From: Bacillota bacterium
GTDB lineage: Bacteria > Bacillota > UBA4882 > UBA8346
Assembly: GCA_023401925.1 (NCBI GenBank)
Contig: JAEXDA010000036.1
Span: forward strand, 1 to 54,157
Direction: 5' to 3'
DNA: 54,157 nt
The notes below the pieces were generated by a model. It had not been told where the DNA came from and ran no database searches. It was given only the letters and a program-made list of their open reading frames with translations. Below are positions 17,584 to 26,271 of this stretch, one piece after another; positions within the stretch are counted from its first letter, which is position 1; each line of letters begins with the position of its first letter. The position numbers were made by a program, and so were the translations under genes.

Positions 17584-18246
17584 TCAAGCATTTGCATCAT
17601 TTGACTTTTTTCTCACGGCATCAAGATATTGATAAAACACAAACTTCGATACATTAAGCAATTCACAGGTTTTTTCTCCGGACTTCGTGATCAGAAATGC
17701 CCCTTTTTCATCGAGGTATCTGATAAATTCCATTCTTTCGTCCTTATTCATGAGCGCCGCTGCGGTTCCAATAAACTGTTGCCCCTTTTGGAAGAAATGC
17801 TCAAGCAACTCGTTTACATCGTTAAAAAACACTTCACCGCTTTGTTCGTAAGAATCCAACTGATAGTTGTTAAAATCCTTGAGATATCCCTCATACCGCA
17901 CCGAGTCAGTAATATCCAGATTGACACAGATGGAACCGATCACTTCGTTTTTGTCATTTCTTATGTAAATGGAAGATGAACGCAATATCTTATTGTCCTT
18001 GGTTTGGGTAATGTAATTGAAACAATCGCCATCTTTCATGGTACCCCGCAGTACCTCAAGTCCAAGATTGCTACCACAGTCGCCGATTTTGCGACCCGTA
18101 ACATGACCGTTACGGATGTCGACAATCGTATGTTCATAACCGCCTGTCAGATTATGCAGTACTACCTCGCAGTTCCTGCCAAATTGATTTTCCAGCAAAG
18201 TGATAATCTGGTTTAAAAAAGACATTTCTTCATTGATACCATTCAT
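17584..18246 (-). CDS. YheO/DauR-like transcriptional regulator
   Basis: 220 residues. The N-terminal PAS-like YheO domain (LENQFGRNCEVVLHNLT, SSIYIRNDKNEVIGSICVNL) is followed by a C-terminal helix-turn-helix (RMEFIRYLDEKGAFLITKSG then LLNVSKFVFYQYLDAVR). DauR, a family member, represses D-amino-acid catabolism and responds to the amino acid. It is the first gene of the locus and lies about 190 bp before the PLP enzyme, so it probably controls it. A TTG at 18303 is possible, but that would overlap the promoter; ATG 18246 is taken. Confidence 0.86.
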   Translation of the reverse strand: MNGINEEMSFLNQIITLLENQFGRNCEVVLHNLTGGYEHTIVDIRNGHVTGRKIGDCGSNLGLEVLRGTMKDGDCFNYITQTKDNKILRSSSIYIRNDKNEVIGSICVNLDITDSVRYEGYLKDFNNYQLDSYEQSGEVFFNDVNELLEHFFQKGQQFIGTAAALMNKDERMEFIRYLDEKGAFLITKSGEKTCELLNVSKFVFYQYLDAVRKKSNDANA

Positions 18247-18282
18247 TTGTTTTGAAGTACCCCTATCAATTTTTCTGTTTTT

Positions 18283-18312
18283 AGTATAACATAACGTTAA
18301 CAAAGAAGTAAA
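18283..18312 (-). promoter_or_regulatory. Putative promoter of the regulator gene
   Basis: TTTACT (18307-18312) and TATACT (18283-18288) lie 18 nt apart on the reverse strand, about 37 bp upstream of the regulator ATG. The spacer contains GTTAACGTTA, a small palindrome that could be an autoregulatory site. Confidence 0.45.
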
Positions 18313-18670
18313 TACTTTTTGTTATGCATAATAAAATTTATTTTGCATTTTTTTCATTAATTTCTTGGAATGTTTTTAATCATGAATCATTTGTAAATGC
18401 GCATCAACGTGGATCAAACGTTTGTATTTTTTCAATTTCTGTTTCAGGCCATCCTCACTCAGTGCCGTTCCCCTCTCTTTGAATGCCGGTGTTTAAAGAA
18501 TGTTTGAGAGAGCGGAAAGTCGCTATCCCGAACATTGATTGCTTGATTCAAAGGAAGATCTGGGGAAATGGTTCCAACACTCAAATATATCAGCATGGAA
18601 ATAACTCAAAATTGGGGGCGTAAAATAAAAATTCCCGCCAAAGAATCGATTCTTGGGGGGAGGTTTTTCT

Positions 18671-19069
18671 TTTCAAAGAAGTTATTATTTACGGAAATGA
18701 TTTTTTCTTATCGGAGAAAAATCCATTCTATCGTTCAACCCATCCCTTGGGTCACGGAAAGGATCAATTTTGTACTCCGGAGGACCGATCGGGTCACAAA
18801 AAGGATCATTTCCGCAACCGAACCGATCAATTCTTCCCATAAAAAGTCCTTTCGGTCGTTCAAAAGGTCGATCCGGCCCCATAAAAGTTCTTTTTCCCCC
18901 TCCGCTCGGTCCCTTTCCCTCCAAAAAAAATCATTTCCGTGACAAAAATGATCCTTTCCGTCGTAAAAATGATTTTTTCCGTGGCGGAAAGGTCGCTTGA
19001 GTCATTCAAAAGACTCTTTCCGCCGCAAGAATGATGTTTTCGGTGATTCAAAGGATCGATCCGGCCACC
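18671..19069. repeat. Degenerate 21-bp tandem repeat array (about 19 units)
   Basis: From 18671 to 19069 the sequence runs in contiguous 21-bp units with a rough consensus of CAAAAAGGATCATTTCCGTC. Examples are CAAAAAGGATCATTTCCGCA (from 18797), AAAAATGATCCTTTCCGTCG (from 18944) and CAAAGGATCGATCCGGCCAC (from 19049). Because 21 is a multiple of 3, several frames on both strands stay open and read as heptapeptide repeats such as VTERINF or TERIIFV, but stops interrupt them. It starts 7 bp beyond the kdsB stop codon. The preceding interval from 18313 shows nothing else I can support. Confidence 0.85.
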
Positions 19070-19076
19070 CAAATAT

Positions 19077-19829
19077 TTATTTGATTCCCCGAATCAACGC
19101 TCTCAGCTTTTCCACATCATCCGGCTCGTTAATCTCCGCCGAATCAAACTTACTCTCCACCACCCTGATCCGGTAACCGTTTTCAAGTGCCCGGAGTTGT
19201 TCCAGCTTTTCATATTGCTCGAGATAACTTGATTTCAGGCTGGAGTATTGCACCAGGAATTTTTTCCTGTACGCATAAAGGCCCAAGTGTTTATAATAGG
19301 GTACTTTTAATAAATCAACGCCTTGGGGGTCCCGGACATAGGGAATGGGCAACCTGGAAAAATAAATCGCCAGCCCGTTACAGTCGCTGATTACCTTGAC
19401 ACAGGCCGGGTTATTGATATCATCCGGATCGATAATCCGGAAAGACATGGTACTCATCACCAGCGACTTATCTTCAACCAGGGGTCGGATCAAATTATCA
19501 ATCGTTTCCCCGTCGATCAGCGGCTGGTCGCCCTGAATGTTGACCACCACATCCTCGTCAGCGAAGCCTCGTTTTTGGGCCACTTCGGCAATACGATCCG
19601 TCCCGGATTGATGGTTTGGCGAGGTCATCTCCACATCGCCGCCAAACCGTTTCACTTCATTATAAATCCGCTCGTCATCCGTGGCCACGATCACGGATTC
19701 CAATAATTTGGCCCGTTTTGAACATCCGTAAACCCGTTCAATCATGGTCTGCCCACAAAGATCCACCAATGGTTTACCCGCTAAACGTGACGATCCGTAG
19801 CGTGATGGTATGACTCCAATAATTTTCAT
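19077..19829 (-). CDS. kdsB: 3-deoxy-manno-octulosonate cytidylyltransferase (CMP-KDO synthetase)
   Basis: 250 residues, the usual length. The nucleotide-binding start IGVIPSRYGSSRLAGKPL, the motif VVNIQGDQPLI and the end FDSAEINEPDDVEKL are KdsB signatures. KdsB makes CMP-KDO for the inner core of LPS, in the cytoplasm. It is direct evidence for a KDO-containing outer membrane. It lies 110 bp downstream of cysS, and a 21-bp repeat array begins just after its stop. Confidence 0.96.
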   Translation of the reverse strand: MKIIGVIPSRYGSSRLAGKPLVDLCGQTMIERVYGCSKRAKLLESVIVATDDERIYNEVKRFGGDVEMTSPNHQSGTDRIAEVAQKRGFADEDVVVNIQGDQPLIDGETIDNLIRPLVEDKSLVMSTMSFRIIDPDDINNPACVKVISDCNGLAIYFSRLPIPYVRDPQGVDLLKVPYYKHLGLYAYRKKFLVQYSSLKSSYLEQYEKLEQLRALENGYRIRVVESKFDSAEINEPDDVEKLRALIRGIK

Positions 19830-19938
19830 GATTTTTACTTATCCTTTCCGCAAATCATTGTCAATCATTCATTGTAATAACTATCGCAAATAAACAACTA
19901 CTCATAACGAATGACCGATAACCATTAACAAATCACTA

Positions 19939-21390
19939 TCATTCATACTTCCACCTTACTCCTTGCGGCGTGTCCTCCAATACAATCCCCTGGGCCTTCA
20001 ATTCATCCCGAATCTGGTCGGCCAAAGCCCAGTTTTTGTCCTTTTTGGCCTGAACCCGCCTGGCTACCATCTCTTCAATCGCAGCGGCATCAGCAACAGC
20101 GTCAGCTGAGGAATCCATGGGAACATGATTGTTTTCTTCGCTCAATAGCCCCAAAATCCCTGCGAGTTCCAGCAAGCGATCCAGAGCATCCCGGATCAGC
20201 TTTTGGGTTCCTTGATTCAATTGGAAATCCGGACTTTGAGTCCAACGGTTGACTTCCCGGACCAGGTCGTAAAGGCTGGCCAAAGCTTGCGGCGTATTGA
20301 AATCATCTTCCATCGCCCGGATAAAATCAGTTTGCGTTTGGTCAAGCCATTTTTTAATATTTTCCACGGAAGTCCCGGGTGCCGAACCAGAGACTTCCGG
20401 CTGTTTCAATAAGTGCTCCCAATTGAATTTAGCATTTTCCAAACGTTCAAGCCCTTTGGCCGCTGTGGTCAGCTCTTCTTCGCCAAAACTGATTGGATTG
20501 CGATAGTGGGTTCCTACAAACCAAAAACGCACCACTTTTGGGGGAAACTTGCTTCGGACATCCCGAATCGTTGAAAAATTCCCCACCGATTTGCCCATTC
20601 TTTCCCCGCCCACTGTAATGAAGGCGTTATGAAGCCAATATTTTACAAACTCTTTACCGGCATAAGCCTCTGACTGAGCAATTTCATTTTCATGATGGGG
20701 AAAAACCAGGTCTTCACCACCACCATGCATATCAAAACCGGCTCCCAAGTATTTAAGGGACATGGCCGAACACTCGATATGCCAGCCGGGGCGACCCGCT
20801 CCCCAGGGAGAGGGCCAGGATATCTCTCCCGGCTTGGCTGATTTCCAAAGGGCAAAATCCATTGGATCCTGTTTTGCCTCGTTCACTTCGACCCTGGCGC
20901 CGGCCTGCAAATCTTCCAGGGCCCGGCCTGAAAGTTTGCCATACTCCTTAAAGCTGCCCACCGAGTAATAAACATCGCCATTTAAAACATAAGCATGGCC
21001 TTTTTGGACCAGAACTTCTATCATTTCAACAATTTCCCGAATGTGTTCGGACACCTTGGGGTAACCGTCGGCCGGCATTACTCCCAGTGCTTGCAAATCT
21101 TCAAGATAAACTTTGGCAAATTCCTCGGATAGCTGCAACGGTTCGCGATTTTGTTGTTTAGCGCGGTTAATGATTTTATCATCCACATCGGTGAAATTCT
21201 GAATATAGTCGACCTGATAGCCCCGATACTTCAGAAAACGGCGAACACAGTCCCAAAATACAGGCGGTCTTGCATTCCCGATGTGAGCAAAGTCATAAGG
21301 CGTTACACCGCAGGAATAAATGCTGACCTTACCCGGTTCCCGCGGCACAAATTCTTCTTTTTTACGGGTTAACGTGTTATATACTTTCAA
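19939..21390 (-). CDS. cysS: Cysteinyl-tRNA synthetase
   Basis: 483 residues. The class I signatures are HIGNARPP (HIGH) at about residues 36-43 and ERMGKSVGNF (KMSKS variant) at about 270. Zn-binding Cys and His residues occur in YSCGVTPYD, WHIECSAMS and HHENEIAQSE. The start is a TTG after GGAGG. It follows cysE by 15 bp, forming the common Firmicutes cysE-cysS pair that couples cysteine supply to charging, under the T-box upstream. Confidence 0.97.
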   Translation of the reverse strand: MKVYNTLTRKKEEFVPREPGKVSIYSCGVTPYDFAHIGNARPPVFWDCVRRFLKYRGYQVDYIQNFTDVDDKIINRAKQQNREPLQLSEEFAKVYLEDLQALGVMPADGYPKVSEHIREIVEMIEVLVQKGHAYVLNGDVYYSVGSFKEYGKLSGRALEDLQAGARVEVNEAKQDPMDFALWKSAKPGEISWPSPWGAGRPGWHIECSAMSLKYLGAGFDMHGGGEDLVFPHHENEIAQSEAYAGKEFVKYWLHNAFITVGGERMGKSVGNFSTIRDVRSKFPPKVVRFWFVGTHYRNPISFGEEELTTAAKGLERLENAKFNWEHLLKQPEVSGSAPGTSVENIKKWLDQTQTDFIRAMEDDFNTPQALASLYDLVREVNRWTQSPDFQLNQGTQKLIRDALDRLLELAGILGLLSEENNHVPMDSSADAVADAAAIEEMVARRVQAKKDKNWALADQIRDELKAQGIVLEDTPQGVRWKYE

Positions 21391-21405
21391 TACTGAACTA
21401 CCTCC

Positions 21406-22056
21406 TCATGTTTCTTTCTTTCCTTCCAGTTCTTCAATCCGGTTCTCAAGTTCATTGATCTTATGCTGCATACATTCAATCATTTTGGCTACGGGATCGA
21501 GAACCGGCTGAAGCATATCGATATCGTTCTTCACCCGGATACCGTCCTGAACGACCACCCGGCCGGGAACCCCAACAACTGTCGTGTTGGGCGGGACATT
21601 CTGCAACACAACGGCGCCGGCCCCGATTTTTGCATTATTACCGACTTGAATCGAACCCAGCACTTTCGCGCCGGTCGAAACCATTACGCCATTACCGATG
21701 GTCGGATGACGTTTGCCTTTTTCCTTGCCGGTTCCTCCCAAAGTTACCCCCTGAAAGAGCGTTACATCATCACCGATTTCAGCGGTTTCACCGATAACGA
21801 CACCCGTACCATGGTCAATGAAAAAACGTCTGCCAATCTTAGCTCCCGGATGAATCTCAATTCCCGTGAAAAAACGGCTGATTTGAGAGATGAGGCGGGC
21901 AAGTAAAAAACGACGATGGCAATGAAGATAGTGTGCCATCCGATGCGCAATTAAAGCATGGATTCCCGGATAACAAAGCAGAACTTCCATCCACGACTGG
22001 GCCGCCGGATCCCGTTCAAAGACTGTTTGAATGTCCTCTTTAATGTGCTTTACCAT
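21406..22056 (-). CDS. cysE: Serine O-acetyltransferase
   Basis: 216 residues, the short Bacillus-type form. The helical N-terminus (DPAAQSWMEVLLCYPG, HRMAHYLHCHRRFLLARLIS) precedes left-handed hexapeptide repeats with the active site IDHGTGVVIGETAEIGDDV and the substrate loop GGTGKEKGKRHPTIGNGV. It acetylates serine with acetyl-CoA, the first step in cysteine synthesis. AAGGA precedes the ATG. It is the first gene behind the T-box leader. Confidence 0.96.
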   Translation of the reverse strand: MVKHIKEDIQTVFERDPAAQSWMEVLLCYPGIHALIAHRMAHYLHCHRRFLLARLISQISRFFTGIEIHPGAKIGRRFFIDHGTGVVIGETAEIGDDVTLFQGVTLGGTGKEKGKRHPTIGNGVMVSTGAKVLGSIQVGNNAKIGAGAVVLQNVPPNTTVVGVPGRVVVQDGIRVKNDIDMLQPVLDPVAKMIECMQHKINELENRIEELEGKKET

Positions 22057-22234
22057 CGCACTTTCCTTTCTATCTAGAAAATACTTTTGCCCAAATGCTT
22101 CTACCCTTCCCTGAAAGGAAATTCCTTGAAATCTTAGGCCTTATGGAAGTCTAGCTTGATGACATTGGGGTCGGGTTTAGGCTCATTTTCATTCTTTCAT
22201 GTGCCCCAGCAGGCTGGGGTGGGCGACTGCTCTT

Positions 22235-22512
22235 AAAAAAATAAAAACCCTCATCCCTTTTTCAGAGACGAAGGTTATTTCGCGGTTCCACTCTGCTTGG
22301 ATAAATCCAAATGAACTTACCCCAACTCTAAAAAAAGCTGTAACGGGCTACCCGTGTGAAGTTTTGCTTCACCACTCCGGGGCGCATCATTCACTGCCGC
22401 TAGGTAGTTGCACCTCTCTACCCTCTCTGAGAACGGGCCTATGAATTTGGTTCCCCATCAACGTTTTAAAAACGGCTTATCAATTTGAATCGCAAGCAAC
22501 GTTCTTAATTAT
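22235..22512 (-). promoter_or_regulatory. T-box riboswitch, probably tRNA-Cys responsive
   Basis: On the reverse strand the leader carries the conserved T-box core AGAGTGGAACCGCG (22281-22294). It is followed by a terminator (CCTTCGTCTC pairing with GGGATGAGGG) and a U-tract (22235-22246). In the 5' stem a TGC codon sits in GATGATGCGCC-like context (about 22386-22391) and is the likely specifier for Cys. Uncharged tRNA would pair and disrupt the terminator, turning on cysE-cysS. Confidence 0.88.
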
Positions 22513-22517
22513 CTTAT

Positions 22518-22547
22518 ATTATATAAAAATGGTTCCCCAAAAGTCAA
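22518..22547 (-). promoter_or_regulatory. Promoter of the T-box/cysE/cysS transcript
   Basis: On the reverse strand TTGACT (22542-22547) and TATAAT (22518-22523) lie 18 nt apart, just upstream of the T-box leader. Transcription would start near 22511. Confidence 0.75.
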
Positions 22548-22577
22548 TCCAATCCCCGGAGAAATAATCGGCCCCGC

Positions 22578-22612
22578 AAAAAACTAAAACGATGACGGTT
22601 AGTCGTTGGCTT
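22578..22612 (-). terminator. Possible terminator after the Re-citrate-synthase-like gene
   Basis: AACGA (22588-22592) and TCGTT (22603-22607) flank a small loop, and a T-rich tract follows on the reverse strand. It lies between the stop at 22650 and the T-box promoter. The stem is short, so support is moderate. Confidence 0.45.
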
Positions 22613-22649
22613 TTGACCCTTAACTTCCCGTGATTCATCATGTAAACAA

Positions 22650-24035
22650 TTAACGCCGGTTTAATTCACTCCAAAATTCGGGCATTTCGGCCTGAATGAA
22701 AGCGACCAATTCATGATCACCGATGACTGTTTCACGGCCGCCTGCATATTGCAGATCCACCCAATCCTTTACTTTTAAAAGCTGAGGATCGCGCTTTTCC
22801 AATTTACGATCTTCTTTAAGATTAAAATAGCTGTTCACCCAGTGGGCGATCCCGGCGGCTCCGGAATGCTCATTCACAGCCACAACCACTTTTCGGTTTA
22901 ATAACTTCTCCGTATTAAAAATATTATAAATTTCTTCATCCTTTAAAAGTCCGTCTGCATGAATTCCGGAACGGGTAAAATTAAACTCCTTACCAACCAG
23001 CGGCGTCATGGGTGGTACTTGATAACCGATTTCTCTGGAATAATACTCGGCGATTTCCGTGATGACCGTAGTGTCCATATCATCCAATGTACCCCGTAAC
23101 GAAGCATATTCAAATACCATCGCTTCCAAGGGACAGTTCCCGGTACGTTCGCCAATTCCCAATAAAGTGGTATTTACACCCGCGCATCCATAAAGCCATG
23201 CTGTCCCGGCATTGGATACCGCTTTATAAAAATCATTATGACCGTGCCATTCCAGTTGTTCGCTGGGAACGCCCGCATGATGCCACAAACCGTAAATAAT
23301 CCCCGGAACACTTCTCGGCAAAGCAACACCTGGATAACCCACTCCAAATCCCAAGGTGTCACAAGCCCGGACCTTAATTGGAATTTTGGTCTCTTCCTGT
23401 AGTTTCATCAATTCCAATACCAAAGGTACGACAAAGCCGTAAAAATCAGCTCGGGTAATATCCTCCAAATGAACCCGGGGGATTACTCCTATTTCCAAAG
23501 CGCTTTTCACAATGGATAAAAATTGTTCCATCGCTTGTTTCCGGGTCATCTTGAGCTTTTTAAAGATGTGATAATCGGAGCAACTGGCTAAAATGCCGGT
23601 TTCCTTCAATCCCATCTCTTTGACCAACTGAAAATCTTCCTTAACAGCCCGGATCCATCCGGTAATCTCCGGATATTTGTAACCGAGCTCCATACATTTT
23701 GTAAGAGCTTCCTTATCTTTTGCACTATATAAAAAGAACTCCGTTTGACGAATAATACCTTTCGGACCGCCCAAACGACTCATCAACTTAAATATATCAA
23801 CAATTTGCTTAACTGTATAAGGTTCACGGGCCTGTTGCCCATCCCGGAAAGTCGAATCGGTAATCCAAAGCTCTTCCGGAGGACGCATCGGAACATGCCG
23901 GTGATTAAAAGGAACTTTCGGTACCTCTTCATAGTTAAACAGATAGCGATACAAATGCGGTTCTGAAACATCCTGCAACGAATAGATATATTCTGTTTGT
24001 TCGAGGGTGTTACTGCCTTTATTAAACTTTAACAT
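22650..24035 (-). CDS. Re-citrate synthase / isopropylmalate synthase-family enzyme
   Basis: About 461 residues of the DRE-TIM aldolase family: WITDSTFRDGQQAREPYTVK holds the DRE-type metal and substrate site, LEWHGHNDF gives the metal-binding HxH, and CAGVNTTLLGIGERTGN is the acetyl-CoA loop. The wording around IRQTEFFLYSAKDKEAL and ALPRSVPGIIYGL matches the clostridial Re-citrate synthases rather than LeuA, and the LeuA allosteric domain is absent. It probably condenses acetyl-CoA with a 2-oxo acid, possibly oxaloacetate to citrate. ATG 24035 follows GAGGTG. Confidence 0.8.
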   Translation of the reverse strand: MLKFNKGSNTLEQTEYIYSLQDVSEPHLYRYLFNYEEVPKVPFNHRHVPMRPPEELWITDSTFRDGQQAREPYTVKQIVDIFKLMSRLGGPKGIIRQTEFFLYSAKDKEALTKCMELGYKYPEITGWIRAVKEDFQLVKEMGLKETGILASCSDYHIFKKLKMTRKQAMEQFLSIVKSALEIGVIPRVHLEDITRADFYGFVVPLVLELMKLQEETKIPIKVRACDTLGFGVGYPGVALPRSVPGIIYGLWHHAGVPSEQLEWHGHNDFYKAVSNAGTAWLYGCAGVNTTLLGIGERTGNCPLEAMVFEYASLRGTLDDMDTTVITEIAEYYSREIGYQVPPMTPLVGKEFNFTRSGIHADGLLKDEEIYNIFNTEKLLNRKVVVAVNEHSGAAGIAHWVNSYFNLKEDRKLEKRDPQLLKVKDWVDLQYAGGRETVIGDHELVAFIQAEMPEFWSELNRR

Positions 24036-24251
24036 AAAGCTCACCTCTACCCAATTTAAATTGGATTATTTTATTCAACATCATCTCGAACAATCCTTTC
24101 TTGAGAACCCATGAATAATGTATACATATAAATAAGTAATTTTAGTACCAAAAAATCAATTTGCGAGAAATACAACACCAACAAGGTTTCTCTGTGAATT
24201 AATATTTATAGATATGCATTTTTATTAATTTAATGAACCCCTTTGGCGAAA

Positions 24252-24285
24252 TGATAAAAAAATAAAACCCGTCCGAAGACGGGTT
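24252..24285 (-). terminator. Intrinsic terminator of rpsU
   Basis: AACCCGTC (24266-24273) and GACGGGTT (24278-24285) form an 8-bp stem with a CGAA loop. On the reverse strand it is followed by TTATTTTTTTATC. It lies 6 bp beyond the rpsU stop. Confidence 0.92.
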
Positions 24286-24290
24286 CTCTT

Positions 24291-24470
24291 TTATTTCGTA
24301 GTTCTTCTTTTTCTTGCTGCCTCTGACTTTTTCTTTCTTTTTACACTCGGCTTCTCATAATGCTCGCGTTTTCTAACCTCAGCCAAAATGCCGGAAACCT
24401 GGCATTGTCTTTTAAAGCGCCGTAACGCGCTATCTAAAGTTTCATTTTTACCAATCTTAACTTCAGCCAC
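24291..24470 (-). CDS. rpsU: 30S ribosomal protein S21
   Basis: A 59-residue protein starting with GTG: VAEVKIGKNETLDSALRRFK, then RQCQVSGILAEVRKREHYEK and PSVKRKKKSEAARKRR. This is the S21 sequence. The GTG at 24470 follows a GGAGGGGAGGG Shine-Dalgarno sequence. It sits between its own consensus promoter and terminator and so is a single-gene unit. S21 joins the 30S platform and helps initiation. Confidence 0.96.
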   Translation of the reverse strand: MAEVKIGKNETLDSALRRFKRQCQVSGILAEVRKREHYEKPSVKRKKKSEAARKRRTTK

Positions 24471-24550
24471 ATATTTCCCTCCCCTCCACTGCTACCTACC
24501 TCGTGACCCCGACCGCAGTGTCCGGTTCGAATATAACATCACATTCAAAT

Positions 24551-24580
24551 ATTATACTATATATGCTTAAATACTGTCAA
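24551..24580 (-). promoter_or_regulatory. Promoter of rpsU
   Basis: On the reverse strand a perfect TTGACA (24575-24580) and TATAAT (24551-24556) lie 18 nt apart, just after the HIT gene stop, about 80 bp upstream of the rpsU start. Confidence 0.85.
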
Positions 24581-24583
24581 CCT

Positions 24584-24928
24584 TTAACCGGGTGGCCATG
24601 CAAGTTTTCGACCGGCCACAATATGCCAATGAAGGTGCGGTACAGCCTCACCCGCATCGCTGCCATAATTCACAACAACTCGGAAACCATTTTCCATTAA
24701 TCCAATATTCTGCGTAACATCTTGAATTCCTTTTATGATAGCCCCACCAAGATTTTCTTCCAATATCTTGGGATCACAAATATTATCAACATGACGTTTT
24801 GGTATTACCAGCAAATGAACAGGGGCGGCCGGAGCAATATCTTTGATGATAATAATTTGGTCATTTTCCAAAACGACTTGACTAGGTATTTCTTTTTGAA
24901 TAATTTTACAAAAAATGCAATCTGACAT
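24584..24928 (-). CDS. HIT-family (Hint-like) nucleotide hydrolase
   Basis: 114 residues. The start CIFCKIIQKEIPSQVVLEND and the catalytic triad HLHWHIV (HxHxH) mark a Hint-type HIT protein, which hydrolyses adenosine phosphoramidates. AGGAG precedes the ATG. It is the last gene of the long envelope/RNA cluster, 60 bp downstream of mtaB. Confidence 0.95.
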   Translation of the reverse strand: MSDCIFCKIIQKEIPSQVVLENDQIIIIKDIAPAAPVHLLVIPKRHVDNICDPKILEENLGGAIIKGIQDVTQNIGLMENGFRVVVNYGSDAGEAVPHLHWHIVAGRKLAWPPG

Positions 24929-24987
24929 CTTTCTTTACTCCTTTTCTGCTCATTTCGACTTCTTTTTCCAAAATCCTGCTTTTCTTA

Positions 24988-26271
24988 CTATAAACTACCC
25001 AATAAATAATCATTTTTTTGATGATCAATCGCTACGGTTTGAAGTTTATTCTTCAGATCCTCTCCAATATCCACAATGACTCTCAAATATTCGCCCGATA
25101 ATCCGGTCCAACCGTCGGAGGTTTTTTCTTCAAAAAGAACCTCGACATTCTTGCCTAAAAAAAGGCGGGAAAAAGAAATTGCGGAATTCAAAGCAATTTC
25201 TTGGATCCTCCGACTCCGTTCTTCCTGAATTTTTTTTGTAACTTTACCCGGCATTGTCGCCGCCGGTGTTCCGCTACGGGGTGAAAAACGAAATACATGG
25301 ACCCTGCTGAATCCTTGTTCCGCAACGAAACGACAGGTATTCTCAAAATCCTGGTCATTTTCCCCGGGAAATCCCACGATCAAATCCGTACCCAATGCAA
25401 TCAAAGGATTTAGTTCCCGCGCTCTATGAAGCAACCTGCTATAATATGCAAGATCATAATTGCGGCCCATTTCTTCGAGGATTCGATCACTGCCGCTCTG
25501 CAAAGGAATATGTAAATGCTGACAGATTTTCGGTTCCCCTGTGATTAAATTCAGAAGTTCTTCGGTTACATCCTTAGGTTCCAACGAACCCAAACGAATC
25601 CTGTAGTCACCTTCAGTCTTTAATAATTGTTTCAATAGCTCATCCAAACGGATATCTAAATCTTTTCCATAATGTCCCAAATGAATACCCGTAAGCACAA
25701 TTTCATGAAATCCTTTTTTAACGAGTACCTGGAAGTTATCAATCACTTCAGCCATTGGCATACTGCGGACTCTTCCTCTAGCATATGGTACAATACAGTA
25801 AGAACAGAACTCATTACAGCCATCTTCAATTTTTAACGTTGCCCGGGTGCGTTCTAGAGGATCATAAACCGGTAAATCCTGCCATATTCTAATACCGGTA
25901 ATATCCGTGACATTCATTTGATTTTCACCAAATTTTAAATAATCACTGACCAACTGGGCCAAACGTGGACGGTCCGCCAAACCCACCACCAAATGGACCC
26001 CGGGGATTCCGGCTATTTCTGTTGGCGAAGTTTGTGCATAACAACCTGTAACGACCACCAAAGCTTCAGGATTCAATTCCTTTCCTTTTCGGATCATTTG
26101 ACGGGATTTTTGTTCACTAATCTTTGTTACAGCGCAGGTATTTATGATATAGACATCAGCCCCTGCTTCAAAGGGAACAATTTCGCAACCATGCCCCCGG
26201 AAAAGTTCCGCTATGGCCTGACTGTCATTTTGATTCACTTTACAACCTAAAGTATGAAAAGCAATCTTCAT
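24988..26271 (-). CDS. mtaB: tRNA t6A37 methylthiotransferase
   Basis: 427 residues. The N-terminal UPF0004 domain supplies Cys10, Cys46 and Cys77 for one iron-sulphur cluster. The radical SAM motif is C152-NEF-C156-SY-C159. The start MKIAFHTLGCKVNQNDSQAI is the MtaB form (not MiaB or RimO). The C-terminal TRAM-like domain is short. MtaB converts t6A to ms2t6A at position 37 of ANN-decoding tRNAs. Its ATG overlaps the upstream stop by one base (TAATG). Confidence 0.94.
   Translation of the reverse strand: MKIAFHTLGCKVNQNDSQAIAELFRGHGCEIVPFEAGADVYIINTCAVTKISEQKSRQMIRKGKELNPEALVVVTGCYAQTSPTEIAGIPGVHLVVGLADRPRLAQLVSDYLKFGENQMNVTDITGIRIWQDLPVYDPLERTRATLKIEDGCNEFCSYCIVPYARGRVRSMPMAEVIDNFQVLVKKGFHEIVLTGIHLGHYGKDLDIRLDELLKQLLKTEGDYRIRLGSLEPKDVTEELLNLITGEPKICQHLHIPLQSGSDRILEEMGRNYDLAYYSRLLHRARELNPLIALGTDLIVGFPGENDQDFENTCRFVAEQGFSRVHVFRFSPRSGTPAATMPGKVTKKIQEERSRRIQEIALNSAISFSRLFLGKNVEVLFEEKTSDGWTGLSGEYLRVIVDIGEDLKNKLQTVAIDHQKNDYLLGSL

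Noticed and set aside
18568..18942. Plus-strand open frame of 124 codons in the 21-bp array, and reverse-strand frames at 18685-18924 and 18860-19072
   Set aside because: The array length is a multiple of three, so frames stay open by repetition. There is no start signal or domain, and stops cut each frame.
18671..19069. CRISPR array
   Set aside because: Units are contiguous 21-mers that vary throughout; there is no constant repeat with unique spacers, and no cas gene is near.
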